Below are positions 61,198-64,000 of a stretch of 64,000 bases of DNA, in pieces; position 1 is the first letter of the stretch; every line of letters begins with the position of its first letter. A model generated the notes under the pieces. That model was given only the letters and a program-made list of their open reading frames with translations. It searched no databases and was not told the DNA's origin. The DNA comes from Daejeonella sp. (GTDB taxonomy: Bacteria > Bacteroidota > Bacteroidia > Sphingobacteriales > Sphingobacteriaceae). The position numbers and the translations under genes are program-made. The DNA is taken from assembly GCF_017495225.1 (NCBI RefSeq), contig NZ_JAFEIG010000004.1, forward strand, positions 1 to 64,000, read 5' to 3'.

Positions 61198-62751
61198 ATG
61201 CAGGAAACAACAATATTATGGGCCGACGATGAGATCGACCTTTTAAAACCACATATACTATTTCTGAACGAAAAGGGTTACAAAATAAAGACTGTAACTA
61301 ATGGAAATGATGCGCTCGACTGTTTCAAAAAGGAGAATTTTGATTTAGTTTTTTTAGATGAGAATATGCCGGGCTTAACCGGACTTGAAACTCTAGCCAA
61401 AATAAAAACAATAGATCCAGATATTCCAATTGTGCTCATCACAAAAAATGAAGAGGAATATATGATGGAGGATGCCATCGGATTTAAAATTGATGATTAC
61501 CTAATTAAACCGGTTAATCCCAAGCAAATTCTTCTGACTATAAAAAAGCTAATTGATAATAAGCGCCTAGTGAGTGAAAAAACATCCATGGCTTATCGTC
61601 AAGATTTTAGAACATTGGGAATGACCATTAATGAAAATCTTAATTTTTCGGAATGGATAGATTTTTACAAAAAATTGGTTTACTGGGAATTATCTCTAGA
61701 AAAATTAGAAGACGAAGGAATGCACGAAATATTAACCGTGCAAAAATCAGAGGCTAATGTTCAATTTTCGAAGTTTATTGAAAAAAACTATTTAAAGTGG
61801 ATGAAGGATCCTTCATCTGGCCCCATTACCTCCAACCAATTATTTACCAAAAAGGTTTTTCCGGCCATGGAGCCAAAAAAACCAACATTTTTCATTTTAA
61901 TTGATAATTTAAGATACGATCAATGGAAAATGATTAATTCCATTTTGGTAGATTATTATCGTGTGGAAGAGGAAGATACCTATTACAGTATTTTACCAAC
62001 TGCCACTCAATATGCTAGAAACGCCATTTTTTCTGGATTAACACCCTTAGAAATGGAACGCCGCTTTCCAGAAATGTGGCAAAATGATGAAGACGAGGGT
62101 GGAAAAAACCTATTTGAAGAAAAGTTTCTTGCCGATCAAATTCAAAGGGTAATGCGCAAAGACTGTAAGTATTCTTATAATAAGATTTTAACCTTTGAAC
62201 AGGGTAAAAGCATTAGTGAAAACATCAACAATCTAATGGCAAATGATCTTAATGTGATCGTTTACAATTTTGTGGATATGTTATCTCATGCACGTACAGA
62301 TATGGCGATGATTAGGGAGTTAGCCAATGATGAAGCAGCATATCGCTCATTAACGCTCTCTTGGTTTGAGCATTCACCACTTCTCGAACTATTAAAAAAA
62401 CTATCTCAAAAAAACATAAAACTTATCATCACTACCGACCATGGTACCATTCGGGTTAAACATCCAAGTAAAGTGGTTGGAGATAGAAATACCAATTCAA
62501 ATTTGCGTTATAAACAGGGTAAAAATCTGAGTTATAATCCGAAAGAGGTTTTCCATATTAAAAACCCACATGAGGCGATGCTTCCCAAATTGCACATGAG
62601 CTCAAGCTTTATTTTTGCAAAAGAAGATGGCTATTTTGTTTATCCGAACAATTACAATCATTTTGTAAATTACTTTAATGAGACTTTCCAGCATGGTGGC
62701 ATCTCGATGGAGGAGATGATTGTTCCTTTTGTAACTTATAGTCCTAAATAA
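61198..62751 (+). CDS. porX: PorX-like response regulator with PglZ domain
   Basis: A 517-residue protein. The receiver (1-125) has Asp10-Asp11, phospho-acceptor Asp54 in VFLDENMPG and Lys104 in IKPV. A helical linker follows. The PglZ (alkaline-phosphatase-superfamily) domain has FILIDNLRYDQW, the nucleophile region ILPTATQYARNAIFSG, NFVDMLSHART, ITTDHGTIRVKHP and FQHGGISMEEMIVP. PorX proteins control type IX secretion genes, and the PglZ part is a phosphodiesterase in studied members. The partner kinase PorY is not in the window. It is followed by tsaE and ald, a layout I recall from other Bacteroidota. Confidence 0.94.
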   Translation: MQETTILWADDEIDLLKPHILFLNEKGYKIKTVTNGNDALDCFKKENFDLVFLDENMPGLTGLETLAKIKTIDPDIPIVLITKNEEEYMMEDAIGFKIDDYLIKPVNPKQILLTIKKLIDNKRLVSEKTSMAYRQDFRTLGMTINENLNFSEWIDFYKKLVYWELSLEKLEDEGMHEILTVQKSEANVQFSKFIEKNYLKWMKDPSSGPITSNQLFTKKVFPAMEPKKPTFFILIDNLRYDQWKMINSILVDYYRVEEEDTYYSILPTATQYARNAIFSGLTPLEMERRFPEMWQNDEDEGGKNLFEEKFLADQIQRVMRKDCKYSYNKILTFEQGKSISENINNLMANDLNVIVYNFVDMLSHARTDMAMIRELANDEAAYRSLTLSWFEHSPLLELLKKLSQKNIKLIITTDHGTIRVKHPSKVVGDRNTNSNLRYKQGKNLSYNPKEVFHIKNPHEAMLPKLHMSSSFIFAKEDGYFVYPNNYNHFVNYFNETFQHGGISMEEMIVPFVTYSPK

Positions 62752-62760
62752 TTCTTCCTG

Positions 62761-62768
62761 TATTTTTG
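62761..62768 (+). promoter_or_regulatory. -7 box (TATTTTTG) directly before tsaE
   Basis: TATTTTTG matches TAnnTTTG and lies four bases before the tsaE ATG, within the 21-bp gap after porX. No TTG at normal -33 spacing. Confidence 0.4.
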
Positions 62769-62772
62769 AGCT

Positions 62773-63198
62773 ATGGAAATTCTAGTTGAAAACGAAAATA
62801 AACTTAAGGATGCGGCAGAGTCGCTACTCAAATTCGCTGAAAATGAAAAAATATTCTTGTTTCAAGGGGAAATGGGTGCCGGAAAAACAACATTGATTAA
62901 ATCTTTATGCTTACAATTGGGAATGCTTGAAAACGTAAGCAGTCCAACCTACTCACTAGTTAATGAATATGTTTTCCACGAGGGGAGAATTTTTCATTTC
63001 GACTTCTTTCGTATTAAAAATGAATCAGAAGCTTTTGATCTCGGATTTGAAGAATACCTTACATCGGGCGATTATTGTTTTATTGAATGGCCGGAAATGA
63101 TTCCCAATTTATGGCCAGATAGCTTTTTAGAAATAAAAATAATTGAAACCGAAAGTGGAATTCGAAAAATATTTGCTCAAAAATATTCAGAATCTTGA
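62773..63198 (+). CDS. tsaE: tRNA threonylcarbamoyladenosine biosynthesis ATPase
   Basis: A 141-residue P-loop ATPase of the TsaBDE complex that makes t6A37 in ANN-decoding tRNAs. Walker A is FQGEMGAGKTTLIKSL, with SSPTYSLVNEY, FHFDFFRIKNESEA and FIEWPEMI following. Length is normal. It lies 21 bp after porX on the same strand. Confidence 0.95.
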   Translation: MEILVENENKLKDAAESLLKFAENEKIFLFQGEMGAGKTTLIKSLCLQLGMLENVSSPTYSLVNEYVFHEGRIFHFDFFRIKNESEAFDLGFEEYLTSGDYCFIEWPEMIPNLWPDSFLEIKIIETESGIRKIFAQKYSES

Positions 63199-63262
63199 TT
63201 TTGAACCTAGGCGAATTTTCAAAAAATTCGTATCTTCCTAAACCTTATTAAAAAACAGAACA

Positions 63263-64000
63263 ATGAGTGAATTGTCAGACATTGCAAGACAAGCTATGAT
63301 GCGTCCGCAAGAGGCGATGTTGGAAGTGAAAAACAAAAAAAACAGCCTCCATATTGGTATTCCAAAGGAAACATCATTTCAAGAAAATAGAATTGCACTT
63401 ACTCCATTGTCTGTAGGGTTGCTGGTTCAAAATGGACATGAAGTTGTGATTGAATCGGGTGCTGGTTTAGCGGCAAATTTTCCTGATAATCACTTTAGCG
63501 AACAAGGCGCGAAAATTACCTACGATAAAAAAGAGGTGTTTAAATCTGACATCATCATTAAAATAGCTCCTCCAACTGATGACGAGATTGCTATGATGAA
63601 AATGGGTCAGGTCTTGTTCTCAGCCATTCAAATGTCGACCACCAAGGTGGATTATCTGCAGTCATTAATGAAGAAAAATATTACGGCTCTATCATTTGAA
63701 TACCTCAGAGATGAGGGCAATGTATTAAGCGTAGTAAGAGCAATGAGCGAAATTGTTGGGGCAACTTCCGTATTAATTGCTGCCGAATACCTAAGCAATG
63801 TTTTTGAAGGGAAGGGCCTAATGTTGGGTGGCATCACGGGTGTTCCTCCAACAGAAATAGTTGTTTTAGGTGCTGGCACAGTTGGCGAATATGCCACAAG
63901 AACAGCACTTGCACTAGGTGCCGAAGTAAAAGTTTTTGATAGTTCTCTTTATAAGCTACGTAGATTACAAAACAATATTGGCAGCCGCGTTTTTACTTCA
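63263..64000 (+). CDS. ald: Alanine dehydrogenase (5' part, runs off the window)
   Basis: An ATG at 63263 opens a frame with no stop up to the window edge (246 codons), missing from the ORF track. The sequence has HIGIPKETSFQENRIALTP, GHEVVIESGAG, the catalytic-type LFSAIQMSTT and, near the edge, the NAD-binding EIVVLGAGTVGEYATRTAL. It fits alanine dehydrogenase/PNT alpha-type enzymes of about 400 residues; the alanine dehydrogenase name is preferred because of the tsaE neighbour and N-terminal extension SDIARQAMMRPQEAML. The C-terminal half is outside the window. Confidence 0.88.
   Translation, partial: MSELSDIARQAMMRPQEAMLEVKNKKNSLHIGIPKETSFQENRIALTPLSVGLLVQNGHEVVIESGAGLAANFPDNHFSEQGAKITYDKKEVFKSDIIIKIAPPTDDEIAMMKMGQVLFSAIQMSTTKVDYLQSLMKKNITALSFEYLRDEGNVLSVVRAMSEIVGATSVLIAAEYLSNVFEGKGLMLGGITGVPPTEIVVLGAGTVGEYATRTALALGAEVKVFDSSLYKLRRLQNNIGSRVFTS

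Overview
The window looks like a low-GC chromosome segment of a Bacteroidota bacterium, probably Sphingobacteriia (Pedobacter-like). The evidence is an LpxC-FabZ fusion, a PorX-type response regulator with a PglZ domain, a TonB-dependent receptor with an N-terminal carboxypeptidase-regulatory-like domain, a DUF5777-type beta-barrel, TAnnTTTG -7 boxes and almost no Shine-Dalgarno sequences. I saw no rRNA, tRNA, CRISPR array, integrase or phage structural gene. The assignment rests on gene content only.

Layout. 0-10.2 kb is core: a lone B12-binding domain protein, an enoyl-CoA hydratase, an NtrC-type regulator, a YtxH/holin-like envelope trio, GDP-fucose synthase, trmB with an alkyltransferase-like protein, an AhpD-like protein, tag and polA. 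10.2-10.98 kb is a gene-free, repeat-dense spacer. 10.98-13.67 kb is the glycogen pair glgA-glgC. About 13.7-39.75 kb is an accessory island. 39.97-64 kb is core again: ybaB, a beta-lactamase-like hydrolase, fumC, an S1/P1 nuclease, a LMW phosphatase, hisS, a Rieske/beta-barrel/YceI module, a TonB receptor with a small His/Cys protein, an oxidoreductase, a cyclophilin, xth, a folate cyclo-ligase, and the minus-strand chain HD protein-lpxD-lpxC/fabZ-lpxA-ABC ATPase-efp. Diverging from that chain are porX, tsaE and the start of an alanine dehydrogenase that runs off the edge.

The island holds a 50-residue-repeat protein, small membrane proteins, a DUF3293 protein, an XRE plus DUF262-HNH restriction-like pair, a complete type I restriction-modification locus (hsdM, AlbA_2/Schlafen-type ATPase, hsdS, hsdR), a possible HEPN-like protein, a membrane-anchored HNH protein ending in an SSB-like DDDLPF tail, a trypsin-like protease near a membrane protein/MBL hydrolase pair, a J-domain mini-protein, HipBA and HigBA. 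Two repeat families run through it. One is a MITE of about 240 bp with CACTGTCCGT-type terminal inverted repeats (about eight full or partial copies, one with a 7-bp target duplication). The other is a set of long imperfect palindromes between minus-strand genes that resemble integron attC sites.

The most interesting points are the SSB-tail HNH protein, the protease/membrane/MBL grouping, the attC-like palindromes, the HipBA operator-promoter (a perfect 16-bp inverted repeat around a consensus promoter) and a set of core genes whose -7 box lies four bases before the start codon, which suggests leaderless mRNAs. Family calls come from motif reading alone; no database search was run.
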